A stretch of DNA of 64,000 bases from Eumeta japonica (GCA_005406025.1 BGZK01001455.1:1-64000); one strand, 5' to 3'; shown: positions 1-12,745, counted from the stretch's first letter. The notes: a model not told the origin generated them from the sequence alone. Numbers and translations are program-made.

Positions 1-1712
1 TGCTTCAAACAGTTTTCCGGATAATTAAGGTAGCAACATGTTCAATTATTGAAAAAAGTATTAACCACAAAAATTGATACCAACGTCACTGATACGAATA
101 AACTGGTTTGGCAACGAGTAATAAACCGTATGTTACAATTATTGAAAATGTTAACATTTTAACACGCAAAAAGTGCAAACAAAACACAAATGCCGGTAAA
201 CGAGCTTGGCAACGGTGTGAGCTTCAAAATAGTTTGGCTAATGCAGGCAGCCTTATGTTACAATTACTGAAAAGAAGTAACCATTTAATATAAGAAAATA
301 ATAATATCACTACAGACGATGAGAATGAACATGTATCTACTTATCTTGTAAATATCGAAAGTGTTCAGCTAATGAAGTCAGCCGTATGTTACAATTATTG
401 AAAAACACAAACCTATTAACACGCAAAAAAACTGATGTCAACGTCAATGGTGCCAGTGAACGAGATTGGCAACGAGTACTTGTGAGATTTAAAATAATTT
501 TTAGCTAATAAAGTCAGCCGTATGTTACAATTATTGAAAAATGTAAACATTTTAACACGCAAAAAAAGTTCAAAACAGTTTCCTGATAATTAAGGTAGTT
601 TCATGTAACAATTATTGAAAATAACAAAAGTATTAATCCACAAAAAAAATTGATGCAACGTCACCGATACGAATAACGAGCTTGGCAACGAGTACTTGTG
701 AGATTTAAAATATTTTCAGCTAATAAAGTCAGCCGTATGTTACAATTATTGAAAAATGTAAACATATTAATACAAAAGTAACGACAACATCACAAATGCC
801 AGTGAACGAGCTTGGCAACGATTACTTGTGTGTAAAACAGTTCCGGATAATTAAGGTAGCAACATGTTACAATTATTGAAAAAAAAAAGTATTAACCCAC
901 AAAAAAATTGATACCAACGTCACCGATACGAATAAACTGGTTTGGCAACGAGTAATAAAGTCAGCCGTATGTTACAATTATTGAAAAATGTAAACATTTT
1001 AACACGCAAAAAAAGTTCAAAACAGTTTCCTAATAATTAAGGTAGTTTCATGTAACAATTATTGAAAAAAAACAAAAGTATTAATCCACAAAAAAATTGA
1101 TGCAACATCACCGATACGAATAACGACCTTGGCAACGAGTACTTGTGAGATTTAAAATATTTTTCAGCTAATAAAGTCAGCCGTATGTTACAATTATTGA
1201 AAAATGTAAACATTTTAACACGCAAAAAAAGTTCAAAACAGTTTCCTGATAATTAAGGTAGTTTCATGTAACAATTATTGAAAAAAACAAAGTATTAATC
1301 CACAAAAAATTGATGCAACGTCACCGATACGCATAACGAGCTTAGCAGCGAGTACTTGTGAGATTTAAAATATTTTTCAGCTAATAAAGTCAGCCGTATG
1401 TTACAATTATTGAAAATGTAAAAACATTTTAATACCAAAAAGTAACGACAACATCCACAAATGCCAGTGAACGGGCTTGGGAACGATTACTTGTGTGCTT
1501 CAAACAGTTTCGGATAATTAAGGTAGCAACATGTTCCAATTATTGAAAAAAAAAAGTATTAACCCACAAAAAAATTGATACCAACGTCACCGATACGAAT
1601 AAACTGGTTTGGCAACAAGTAATAAAGTCAGCCGTATGTTACAATTATTGAAAAATGTAAACATTTTAACACGCAAAAAAAGTTCAAAACAGTTTCCTGA
1701 TAATTAGGGTAG
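1..1712. repeat. Satellite array (about 134-bp monomer), left block
   Basis: A tandem array fills this stretch and continues after the copia insertion. Nearly every monomer carries the core ATGTTACAATTATTGAAAA, followed by an A-rich tract, a 'cgcaaaaaa' block and a 'gcttggcaacga' block. Several monomer subtypes alternate: one with 'gtaaacattttaacacgc', one with 'acaaacctattaacacgc', one with 'ggtagcaacatg...agtattaaccc' and one with 'ggtagtttcatg...agtattaatcc'. The array starts outside the window and is cut at 1713 by the retrotransposon. Minus-strand ORFs in it recur with the repeat period and are not genes. Confidence 0.93.
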
Positions 1713-1894
1713 TGTTAAAATAAAGTAAAGACATTACAATGTAATAAGAGTAGGATAGATAGTATATTGTATATCTCTCTCTCTCTCGTACAAATGTGTC
1801 ATGGCGGATCCTTGCTTGTAACAGAACGATTGTGTGCAATATAAATAAATTCATTTCAAGTTAATTACGCTTATATTCTATTTATATTTCATCT
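1713..1894 (+). repeat. 5' LTR of the copia element
   Basis: 182 bp, starting TGTTAAAATAAAG and ending TTTCATCT. The 3' end does not show the canonical CA, but it is fixed by the primer-binding site after it and by the target duplication at the other LTR. It contains a (CT)n tract near 1773-1786 and should hold the promoter and polyadenylation signals. It differs from the 3' LTR only at the 'ttgtatatct / ttgtaaatat' positions beside the CT tract. Confidence 0.92.
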
Positions 1895-1910
1895 GGTTAT
1901 GGGCCCAGGT
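1895..1910 (+). other. Primer-binding site (initiator tRNA-Met half)
   Basis: The sequence GGTTATGGGCCCAGGT directly after the LTR is complementary to the anticodon stem-loop of insect initiator tRNA-Met (CUGGGCCCAUAACC). Copia elements prime reverse transcription from a tRNA cleaved in the anticodon loop rather than from the tRNA 3' end, so this internal match is diagnostic of the copia priming mode. Confidence 0.85.
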
Positions 1911-2085
1911 CACTAACTAGCTTGGATTAATAAAAGTGTGGCTAAAGGATTGCAAATACATACTGTAGCGAAAATAGTCAGAAATACCGGCGTGGGTTGA
2001 CGCCATTTTGTGGTTAGAACACCGGGAAGGAAAATACTTGTCTACTATCATTGGGCAAGGCAGGAGTCTACAGGAAGGTTGTGAA

Positions 2086-2862
2086 ATGGATTCGACACAG
2101 GGTGGAAGTGGACAACAGAACGTCATGAAGCTGGAGGGTTCCAGGAATTGGAATGTTTGGAAGTTCCAAACGTCCGTGCTGCGAGGTCAAGGTCTTTACA
2201 AAATCGTGGACGGGACAACAGTAAAACCTGAAGATGATACTCAGCGTAGTACTTGGAAACCCAGGATGCGCGAGCTCAAACGCTGATAGTTACGAGGGAT
2301 GACGGAAGAAGTCATGTTGCATATCATCTCGTGCGATACGGCGGCGGCTATGGGAGAAATTATTAAGCGTGTATGAACAAAAATCTGAAACAAGCATTCA
2401 CATTGTGCAACAACGCTTTTCAATTTAAGTTCGAAGAAGGAACAGAGATGTCTGTGTTTTATCAAAAGTACATGAGATGCAGAACCAGTTAAAACAGCTG
2501 GGAGAGAACATGTCTGATAAATTTGTTATCACTAAGGTTCTTATGTCCTTACCAGAAGATTACAAGCATTTCATCTCGGCATGGGAGTCTGCTCTGATGA
2601 CAAGCAGACCTATGATAACCTGGTAGCCAGATTATTGATAGAGGAAGAAAGAATTAAAGAAAAGGCAGGCCAACGCCGTCTACGGCGTTGTGGCAAAGAA
2701 AGTAGATAAAAAGTGTAAAGTGTTATAAGTGTCACCGACTTGGACATTATCAAAGCGAGTGTCGATATAATAATAACAATAATTTTGGTAACTCTAAAGA
2801 CAATCGTTCAGATCTTAGTTATTTTGTAATAAACCGGGTCATATAAAGAGCAGTGCCGTTTT
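2086..2862 (+). pseudogene. gag: copia Gag (nucleocapsid), frame-broken
   Basis: The first methionine opens MDSTQGGSGQQN and leads into a UBN2/gag-like region with 'NWNVWKFQTSVLRGQGLY'. The frame breaks near 2284, 2370, 2470 and 2600, but homology can be followed through all three frames. A CCHC zinc knuckle, C-Y-K-C-H-R-L-G-H-Y-Q-S-E-C (CX2CX4HX4C), lies at 2721-2762. This is the RNA-binding nucleocapsid part of the polyprotein, which packages the element RNA. In copia, Gag and Pol are one ORF, so this continues into the protease below. As it stands no full Gag can be made. Confidence 0.85.
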
Positions 2863-2894
2863 AAAAGGGTAAAAAAGAAAGTAATGCTTTTATA

Positions 2895-4110
2895 GTCAAC
2901 AGTGTTTTGATGAACAGTTACAAAAATCTCAGTGGTTAGTCGATTCGGGTGCAAGCGAGCATATGTGTTGTGATTACAAACTATTCAATTCATACTCGAC
3001 TGTAAAAGATAAATCGGTAATAGTAGGGAACGGAACGAAAATTAATGTCAAGGGTTGCGGCCAGGTGGCGTTGCAAGTTTGGAATGGGAGGTGAATGGAT
3101 TGACACCACCATTGACAACGTACTTCATGTTCCTGAGTTGAAAACAAATTTGTTCTCTGTCAACTGTGCGACAAGCAGAGGTTATGTTATCGTTACGGAA
3201 GAGAATAAATGTAAGTTTTATAAACAAAACAAGGTGATGGCTATTGCTGAGCGACGTGGAAGCATGTATTATTTGGATTTTCGCTATTTTAATGCATATA
3301 CAGCGAACCTTTCTGACGTGTGTTGTGATTTGCGTGAGTGGCATGAAAAATTGGTGCACCAAAACATTGTTTATGTGAAAGATGTTCTGAAGAAAAATAA
3401 TATTAATATTAAAAATGCCAATGTTCAAACATGTGAAAGTTGTCTAAAAGGGAAAATTCACCGATTGCCGTATCCTGTAAGTAACAATGTGACGTCAAGA
3501 GTATGCGAAATTATTCACGCCGATACCTGTGGACCTATGGAGAAGCCATCGATTGGAGGCTCCAGATATTTCGTGGTATTTAAAGATGAATACTCAAAGT
3601 ACAGGCGAGTGTTCTTTGTGAAAACAAAAGACGAAATTAAATCATGTATAAAGAACTTCATATCGCAGGCTGAAAATGAAACAGGAAATAAAATAAAGAT
3701 ATTTCAAGTGACAATGGAACCGAGTTTATAAACAAAGAGGTCAGAGAAGTGTTCCAGAACAAGGGGATTATACATCAAACATCAGTAACTTTTACCCTGA
3801 ACAGAATGGAGTAGCTGAGCGGGAGAATAGGATTTTAGTGGAAGCGGCTAGAACAATGCTGTATGCTAAAGATTTACCTATCAGCTTGTGGGCTGAAAGT
3901 GTTAATACAGCTGCCTATGTGATTAATAGAACTGGTAAAAGCTCAATAGAAGGGAAATCTCCATATGAACTGTGGTCAAGCAAAAGTTATGATATAAATA
4001 ACCTCAAAATATTTGGTACTACTGTTTATGTCCACATACCCAAAGAAAAAGACATAAGTGGGATGCCAAAGGTGAAAAGGGCATTATGGTTGGGTATGGA
4101 GAAACAATAA
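2895..4110 (+). pseudogene. pol: copia Pol: protease, GAG-pre-integrase and integrase, frame-broken
   Basis: The aspartic protease active site is seen as W-L-V-D-S-G-A-S at 2933-2956. The longest clean stretch is 3045-3731. It holds the pre-integrase zinc-binding region (H-E-K-L-V-H near 3342, C-E-S-C near 3432) and the first integrase catalytic Asp in HADTCGPM. After a break near 3720 the second catalytic region (NGTEF-like) and the catalytic Glu in 'QNGVAERENR' follow, then 3838-4110 with the typical copia 'LPISLWAESVNTAAYVINR'. Integrase joins the cDNA to the chromosome. Two or more frameshifts separate the parts. Confidence 0.9.
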
Positions 4111-4514
4111 AAGGTTATAGAGTATATTTTCCACAGAAAAGTGAAGTTGAGACCAAACGAGACATTGTGTTTGTGAACAACAGTCCAGTCAAGCCAATAC
4201 AACAATGTGAGACAATCAATTATATAGAGGATAGTGTGGAGGTTCCAGCTACAGTTGAGGTAGGCGCCAAGCAGAAGATACCAGTGCTGCAGGTATGTCC
4301 AGTCCCCAATCACCGACCATGGATGGTGATGACTCTCAGCGCACCATGCAGAGTGATTCTGAGGGTAGTGTATATGAACCTAGTGATAGTGATGAGTGTG
4401 GTGAGGTTGTGAGACGTGATGTAGATCCTAAAACAAACGTATTAGGAAGCAGACTGTTTTCTATAATTGTAATAATGTAATGTTAGATAACTGTGAGCCA
4501 AAACTTATTGTGAA

Positions 4515-6009
4515 GCTATGAATAGTCCGGATGCATGTAAATGGCAGGAAGCTATTCAAAGGGAGCTAAAACTCTTAAAGATAATAATACTTGAGTATTT
4601 GTGACATACCCGATAATGAAAAAGTTATAAGTAGTAAATGGGTATTTAAAATTAAACGAAATAATAGTAATATTCAGTACAAGGCACGTTTGGTGGCCAG
4701 AGGGTTTGAACAAAATGATATATTAAATCTAAATGATGTATATGCACCTGTTGCAAAGTTGAGTACATTCAGACTATTTTTGGCTATAGCAACTAAGTTA
4801 AAGTTATATGTTTACCAAATGGATGTAACTGGAGCCTTTTGTATGGGAGATTAAAGAAAATGTATACATAAGCTTACCAGATGGCGCTTATGACAATGAT
4901 AAAATATTGTAAAGCTAAATAAATCATTATATGGGCTAAAGAAGTCTCCGAAATATTGGAACGAAAAATTTAACTCTATTATGATCAGGGAAGGTTTTAA
5001 ACGATCTAAATGTGATCCATGTTTGTACTCTAAATGTAACGATTCAGAACAAATATATGTTCTCTTATACGTTGATGACATGTTGATGTTTGGTAGTAAT
5101 GAAGAACATATATCAAATTTAAAGTCAATGCTAAACAAAGAATTTGAAATGAAAGACTTAGGCCTAATTTCAGAATTTTGGGGATAAATGTAAAGCAGAA
5201 TTTAAAAACAAATGTTACAGAATTATGTCAAAAGACTTACCTAGAAAATGTGTTAAAAGATTCCATATGTATGATTGTAAACCTATTTCAACTCCCATGG
5301 ATCAGAATTTTAATTGTAAAGAGCTTGAAAATGATAAATGCAAAGGCAATATGAGAACATCTGTAGAGAGATCGTTGGGTGTTTAATGTATGCAGCATCA
5401 GGCACAAGACCTGATATTTGTGTTGCCGTATCAATATTAAGTAGATATCAAGATTGCGCTAGTAACATGTTATTAATCAACTTAAAGGGTTTTGCGATAC
5501 ATTAAACACACATTGAATTATAGATTAGTTTATAAATGTGATGATAGCAATCTGGTTGGATTTTGTGATGCTGACTGGGAGGGACCTTCGAGACAGGAAG
5601 TCCACTACTGGTTACTGCTTCATGTATTCGAATTGCCTAATATCTTGGTGCTCTAAGAAGCAAAGTACTGTGAGTCTATCATCAGCAGAATCTGAATACG
5701 TGGCAATGAGCATGGCTGGAAGTGAGGCATGCTGGATTGCTAATGTGTTATGTGATTTCAATGTGAGTAATGTTTGTCCTGCTATCATGCATTGCGATAA
5801 TCAAGCTGCCATAACGATTGCCAACACAAATAGTGTTAAACGATTAAAGCACATTGATATCAAATATCATTATATAAGGAACTGATTGAAAATAAAAGAT
5901 ATGTATACAATATGTGACAACAAGAGATCAAATTGCTGATATGTTAACGAAGTCCCTCAATGGTAATACACTTTTAAAGTTTGTGAAGCTATGTGGTATG
6001 AATATGTAG
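4515..6009 (+). pseudogene. pol: copia Pol: reverse transcriptase and RNase H, frame-broken
   Basis: The RVT_2 family is shown by 'KARLVARGFEQ' (about 4681-4713), 'VYQMDVTGAF' (about 4810-4840) and the catalytic 'LYVDDMLMFGS' (about 5065-5097). RNase H follows with 'GFCDADWEG' near 5560 (split by a frame change), 'RKSTTGYCF', 'SSAESEYVA' and 'HCDNQAAITIA' to 5885. The polyprotein end is readable as 'ADMLTKSLNG', with a stop at 6007-6009. At least five frame breaks lie between these motifs. The motif content is complete, so inactivation is by small indels and not by deletion. Confidence 0.9.
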
Positions 6010-6128
6010 ATTATTCTTGGTTCAATGGCTTTCTTATTTTCTTTTGATGTGTAGGATAAATGTAAAAGGGATGATTAAAACATATACCTTTTCAATTGTC
6101 ACATAATTTGTTAATTAATGTTATTACA

Positions 6129-6138
6129 TTGACGGGGG
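6129..6138 (+). other. Polypurine tract
   Basis: A short G-rich tract (TTGACGGGGG) sits directly before the 3' LTR start TGTTAAAATA. This is the expected place for the plus-strand primer of an LTR retrotransposon. Confidence 0.6.
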
Positions 6139-6320
6139 TGTTAAAATAAAGTAAAGACATTACAATGTAATAAGAGTAGGATAGATAGTATATTGTAAAT
6201 ATCTCTCTCTCTCGTACAAATGTGTCATGGCGGATCCTTGCTTGTAACAGAACGATTGTGTGCAATATAAATAAATTCATTTCAAGTTAATTACGCTTAT
6301 ATTCTATTTATATTTCATCT
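6139..6320 (+). repeat. 3' LTR of the copia element
   Basis: 182 bp, same length as the 5' LTR and nearly identical to it, ending TTTCATCT immediately before the GGTAG target duplication at 6321. The near identity of the two LTRs is the evidence for a young insertion. Confidence 0.93.
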
Positions 6321-9300
6321 GGTAGTTTCATGTAACAATTATTGAAAAAAAACAAAAGTATTAATCCACAAAAAAATTGATGCAACATCACCGATACGAA
6401 TAACGACCTTGGCAACGAGTACTTGTGAGATTTAAAATATTTTTCAGCTAATAAAGTCAGCCGTATGTTACAATTATTGAAAAATGTAAACATTTTAATA
6501 CGCAAAAAAAGTGACGACAAAATCACAAATGCCGGTAAAACAGCTTGGCAACGAGTACTTGTGAGATTTAAAATAATTTTCAGCTAATAAAGTCAGCCGT
6601 ATGTTACAATTATTGAAAAATGTAAACATTTTAACACGCAAAAAAAAGTGACGACAACATCACAAATGCCAGTGAACGAACTTGGCAACGAGTACTTGTG
6701 TGCTTCAAAACAGTTTCCGGATAATTAAGGTGGCAACATGTTCCAATTATTGAAAAAAACAAAAGTATTAACCCACAAAAAAAATGATACCAACGTCACC
6801 GATACGAATAAACGAGTTTGGCAACGAGTACTTGTGAGATTTAAAATAATTTTTAGCTAATAAAGTCAGCCGTATGTTACAATTATTGAAAAATGTAAAC
6901 ATTTTAACACGCAAAAAAAGTGCAAACAAAAACACATATGCCGGTAAACGAGCTTGGCAACGATTACTTGAGCTTCAAAATAGTTTTCGGCTAATGCAGG
7001 CAGCCTTATGTTACAATTACTGAAAGAAGTAAGCATTTTAATATGAAAAATAATAATATCACTACAGACGATGAGAATGAACATGTATCTCACCAACTAC
7101 TTGTAAATATCGAAAGTGTTCAGCTAATGAAGTCAGCCGTATGTTACAATTATTGAAAACACAAACCAATTAACACGCAAAAACTGATGTCAACGTCAAT
7201 GGTGCCAGTGAACGAGATTGGCAACGAGTACTTGTGAGATTTAAATAATTTTAGCTAATAGTCAGCCGTATGTTACAATTATTGAAAATGTAAACATTTT
7301 AACACGCAAAAAAGTGCAAACAAAACACATATGCCGGTAAACGAGCAGGCAACGATTACTTGTGAGCTTCAAAATAGTTTTCGGCTAATGCAGGCAGCTT
7401 ATGTTACAATTACTGAAAAGTAACCATTTTAATATGAAAATAATAATATCACTACAGACGATGAGAATGAACATGTATCTCACCAACTACTTGTAAATAT
7501 CAAAAGTGTTCAGCTAATTAAGTCAGCCGTATGTTACAATTAATGAAAAATGTAAACATTTTAACACGCAAAAAAAGTTCAAAACAGTTTCCTGATAATT
7601 AAGGTAGTTTCATGTAACAATTATTGAAAAAAACAAAAGTATTAATCCACAAAAAAATTGATGCAACGTCACCGATACGCATAACGAGCTTGGCAACGAG
7701 TACTTGTGAGATTTAAAATATTTTTCAGCTAATAAAGTCAGCCGTATGTTACAATTATTGAAAAATGTAAACATATTAATACGCAAAAAAGTAACAACAA
7801 CATCACAAATGCCAGTGAACGGAGCTTGGCAACGATTACTTGTGTGCTTCCAAACAGTTTCCTGATAATTAAGGTAGCAACATGTTTCAATTATTGAAAA
7901 AAAAAAGTATTAACCCACAAAAAAATTGATACCAACGTCACCGATACGAATAAACTGGTTTGGCAACGAGTAATAAAGTCAGCCGTATGTTACAATTATT
8001 GAAAAATGTAAACATTTTAACACGCAAAAAAAGTGCAAACAAAAACACATATGCCGGTAAACGAGCTTGGCAACGATTACTTGTGAGCTTCAAAATAGTT
8101 TTCGGCTAATGCAGGCAGCCTTATGTTACAATTACTGAAAGAAGTAACCATTTTAATATGAAAAATAATAATATCACTACAGACGATGAGAATGAACATG
8201 TATCTCACCAACTACTTGTAAATATCAAAAGTGTTCAGCTAATTAAGTCAGCCGTATACACAATTAATGAAAATGTAAACATTTTAACACGCAAAAAGTT
8301 CAAAACAGTTTCCTGATAATTAAGGTAGTTTCATGTAACAATTATTGAAAAACAAAGTATTAATCCACAAAAATTGATGCAACGTCACCGATACGCATAA
8401 CGAGCTTGGCAACAGTACTTGTGAGATTTAAAATATTTTTCAGCTAATAAAGTCAGCCGTATGTTACAATTATTGAAAAATGTAAACATATTAATACGCA
8501 AAAAAGTAACAACAACATCACAAATGCCAGTGAACGGAGCTTGGCAACGATTACTTGTGTGCTTCCAAACAGTTTCCGGATAATTAAGGTAGCAACATGT
8601 TTCAATTATTGAAAAAAAAAAGTATTAACCCACAAAAAAATTGATACCAACGTCACCGATACGAATAAACTGGTTTGGCAACGAGTAATAAAGTCAGCCG
8701 TATGTTACAATTATTGAAAAATGTAAACATTTTAACACGCAAAAAAAGTGCAAACAAAAACACAAATGCCGGTAAACGAGCTTGGCAACGATTACTTGTG
8801 AGCTTCAAAATAGTTTTCGGCTAATGCAGGCAGCCTTATGTTACAATTACTGAAAGAAGTAACCATTTTAATATGAAAAATAATAATATCACTACAGACG
8901 ATGAGAATGAACATGTATCTCACCAACTACTTGTAAATATCGAAAGTGTTCAGCTAATGAAGTCAGCCGTATGTTACAATTATTGAAAAACACAAACCTA
9001 TTAACACGCAAAAAAACTGATGTCAACGTCAATAGTACCAGTGAACGAGATTGGCAACGAGTACTTGTGAGATTTAAAATAATTTTTAGCTAATAAAGTC
9101 AGCCGTATGTTACAATTATTGAAAAATGTAAACATTTTAACACGCAAAAAAAGTGCAAACAAAAACACATATGCCGGTAAACGAGCTTGGCAACGATTAC
9201 TTGTGAGCTTCAAAATAGTTTTCGGCTAATGCAGGCAGCCTTATGTTACAATTACTGAAAGAAGTAACCATTTTAATATGAAAAATAATAATATCACTAC

Positions 9301-11480
9301 AGACGATGAGAATGAACATGTATCTCACCAACTACTTGTAAATATCAAAAGTGTTCAGCTAATTAAGTCAGCCGTATGTTACAATTAATGAAAAATGTAA
9401 ACATTTTAACACGCAAAAAAAGTTCAAAACAGTTTCCTGATAATTAAGGTAGTTTCATGTAACAATTATTGAAAAAAACAAAAGTATTAATCCACAAAAA
9501 AATTGATGCAACGTCACCGATACGAATAACGAGCTTGGCAACGAGTACTTGTGAGATTTAAAATAATTTTCAGCTAATAAAGTCAGCCGTATGTTACAAT
9601 TATTGAAAAATGTAAACATTTTAACACGCAAAAAAAGTGACGACAACATCGCAAATGCCGGTAAATGAGCTTGGCAACGATTACTTGTGAGCTTCAAAAT
9701 AGTTTTCAGCTAATGAAGTCAGCCATATGTTACAATTATTGAAAAACACAAACCTATTAACACGCAAAAAAACTGATGTCAACGTCAATGCTGCCAGTGA
9801 ACGAGCTTGGCAACTAGTACTTGTGAGATTTAAAATAATTTTCAGCTAATAAAGTCAGCCGTATGTTACAATTATTGAAAAATGTAAAGATTTTAACACG
9901 CAAAAAAAGTGACAACAACATCGCAAATGCCGGTAAATGAGCTTGGCAACGATTACTTGTGAGCTTCAAAATAGTTTTCAGCTAATGAAGTCAGCCGTAT
10001 GTTACAATTATTGAAAAACACAAACCTATTAACACGCAAAAAAACTGATGTCAACGTCAATGCTGCCAGTGAACGAGCTTGGCAACTAGTACTTGTGAGA
10101 TTTAAAATAATTTTCAGCTAATAAAGTCAGCCGTATGTTACAATTATTGAAAAATGTAAACATTTTAACACGCAAAAAAAGTGACGACAACATCACAAAT
10201 GCCAGTGAACGAGCTTGGCAACGATTACTTGTGTGCTTCCAAACACTTTCCGGATAATTAAGGTAGCAACATGTTCCAATTATTGAAAAAAAAAAGTATT
10301 AACCCACAAAAAAATTGATACCAACGTCACCGATACGAATAAACTAGTTTGGCAACGAGTAATAAAGTCAGCCGTATGTTACAATTATTGAAAAATGTAA
10401 ACATTTTAACACGCAAAAAAAGTGCAAACAAAAACACAAATGCCGGTAAACGAGCTTGGCAACGATTACTTGTGAGCTTCAAAATAGTTTTCGGCTAATG
10501 CAGGCAGCCTTATGTTACAATTACTGAAAGAAGTAACCATTTTAATATGAAAAATAATAATATCACTACAGACGATGAGAATGAACATGTATCTCATCAA
10601 CTACTTGTAAATATCGAAAGTGTTCAGCTAATGAAGTCAGCCGTATGTTACAATTATTGAAAAACACAAACCTATTAACACGCAAAAAAACTGATGTCAA
10701 CGTCAATGGTACCAGTGAACGAGATTGGCAACGAGTACTTGTGAGATTTAAAATAATTTTTAGCTAATAAAGTCAGCCGTATGTTACAATTATTGAAAAA
10801 TGTAAACATTTTAACACGCAAAAAAAGTGCAAACAAAAACACATATGCCGGTAAACGAGCTTGGCAACGATTACTTGTGAGCTTCAAAATAGTTTTCGGG
10901 TAATGCAGGCAGCTTTATGTTACAATTACTGAAAGAAGTAACCATTTTAATATGAAAAATAATAATATCACTACAGACGATGAGAATGAACATGTATCTC
11001 ACCAACTACTTGTAAATATCGAAAGTGTTCAGCTAATGAAGTCAGCCGTATGTAACAATTATTGAAAAACACAAACCTATTAACACGCAAAAACGATGTC
11101 AACGTCAATGTTGCCAGTGAACGAGCTTGGCAACGATTACTTGTGAACTTGAAAACAGTTTTCGGATAATGAAGGCAGCAGCATGTTACAATTAAAACAA
11201 ACGTATTAACACGCAAAAAAACTGATGTCAATGTCACCGATGCAAACAAACGAGCTTAGCAACGATGACTTGTGAAGTTCAAAACAGTTTCCGGGTAATA
11301 AAGGCAGCAGCATGTTACAATTATTGAAAAAAGCAAACGTATTAACAAGCAAAAAAAAAAACTAATGTCAACGTCACCGATGTTAGTGAACGAGCTCGGC
11401 AACCATTCCTTGTGAACTTAAATACAGTTTCCGGGTAATGAAGCCAGCAGCATGTTACAATTATAATAAAAAAACCAGTG
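6321..11480. repeat. Satellite array, right block, with higher-order repeats
   Basis: This continues the 134-bp satellite (successive cores at about 9589, 9725, 9859 and 9999). Higher-order structure is clear: the stretch around 8690-9300 recurs around 10370-10980, an offset of about 1674 bp, with the same order of subtypes. It includes one variant monomer with 'gcaggcagccttatg' and 'aataatatcactacagacg'. The first 180 bp after the copia element closely match 1041-1220. The array degenerates after about 11100 and ends near 11480 with a last 'agcatgttacaatta'. Two patches (about 7130-7440 and 8255-8420) have shortened homopolymers compared with sister copies. Confidence 0.92.
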
Positions 11481-11499
11481 CATTCATCGTAGCACGCTT

Positions 11500-12745
11500 C
11501 CCGAGAAAATCATCAAATTATTTTTGAAGAAATATGTACTCTTGTAAAAGAGAACGTGATTAAACGTGGGCGATGTTACTTTGTTTCATATTTACATAAA
11601 CAATACAATGACTCATTAAGGGAGCTAGATAACGAAGGAATATCCAATGTTGGATTCACAGCTCATTATTTAGATGACAAAATTCATAATAAATTTAAAG
11701 ATCAAATTCATATATTGCAATCAAATAATAAAAATCTAACCTAAAGGAATTACTGAAATTGATGATCACTGTTTACTCGTTTAAAAGATCGTGATATTTT
11801 ACAAGTTGCAACATCGATTTTGCAAAATGAAATAATAAGCATAATAAAATCTAGATTACCAGATAGCATAAATAGTAAACGATTGATACAAGGTGAATGA
11901 TCGATACCACCAACTGTTTCTAATTTTGTAGCTTTGGTTAGAAGAGGTGATGGTCGTAAGCATCGGAGTCGTGACAATTTTAAGCGGCACGTCAGTTCTT
12001 TGGCTGAAAAATGGTGTACATGGTTCATAATAGTAATATCATAACTTCAAAACATATTTGCTTAGAAATAGACTTGAAAAGTTTGTCAAACATTCGGAAA
12101 GTTATAGATATTACAAAGCGGAATGTTCATTGTATCAGTTATAGTGCTGTTGAAGAATTAGTAACATAAGCCACTTTTACTTCAATTTTACGAACTGAAG
12201 TATGCCTTGAAGTCATGAAAACCTGTCAGCAGGTGTTGCGTATGATATCTACGACAGGTTTATTGAAACAAAAACTGGTAAAGATACTCTCCATGATACC
12301 GTAGACATTATCTATCAGAATATAAAACCTAATGACCTGGAGAATGCTGAGGGACTACCAATAACATTTACAAATAGACGCTGAAGAAGGTCGTTCGAAG
12401 CTATTGACATAGAATTACCTTTTTACGCAAAAAAAAGCTAAGATGATCAGTGGCTTTCAACCCAATATTGAAGAAAATACTGAAGCAAATGAAGATAATA
12501 TTCTAAGTGTGAATCTATACAAACGAATTGATGTTGTTTGGCTGTTAAATCATGCTCAAGGCTTGCCAAACATCACCATATGGGTATGGTTTAATAGTGC
12601 GATTGTAAAAGACGACAGTCCACAACAACGGATATCCTATTTGACCCCAATAAACTCATCACCTACCGTGATTCCAGTAGTTTTAACAACAATGGATCAA
12701 AGTATCACGATTTTGAAAGAGTTAAATCAACCATAAATGCAAGTG
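11500..12745 (+). pseudogene. Decayed ORF of an unplaced multicopy (probably TE) family
   Basis: Three clean stretches (11556-11744, about 11760-12030 in another frame, and 12443-12736) look like pieces of one protein separated by stops. The first reads 'IKRGRCYFVSYLHKQYND'. The last holds 'IDVVWLLNHAQGLPN', then 'SAIVKDDSPQQRISYL' and 'PINSSPT', followed out of frame by 'MQVTYD'. I have the impression of a protein that is multicopy in arthropods and cnidarians, but I cannot name a superfamily and see no catalytic triad. Codon-like continuity with many stops supports a decayed gene. A function is not assigned. Confidence 0.4.

Larger units (their letters stand above)
1713..6320 (+). mobile_element. 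Ty1/copia LTR retrotransposon inserted in the satellite
   Basis: A 4.6-kb LTR element lies between two 182-bp LTRs. It is flanked by a 5-bp target duplication GGTAG (1708-1712 and 6321-6325), and the satellite resumes directly after the duplication. Internal order is Gag, protease, integrase, reverse transcriptase, RNase H, which is the copia order and not the gypsy order. The primer-binding site matches the anticodon-stem region of initiator tRNA-Met, as in Drosophila copia. The LTRs differ only around one CT-repeat, which implies recent insertion, yet the coding region has many frame breaks. Confidence 0.95.

Noticed and set aside
1037..11249. Recurring minus-strand ORFs of 60-92 codons in the satellite
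   Set aside because: They repeat with the monomer period, change with subtype and have no independent start or codon signal. They are by-products of the tandem repeat.
1..11480. CRISPR-like array
   Set aside because: Repeats are about 134 bp, without short constant repeats and unique spacers, and the genome is eukaryotic.
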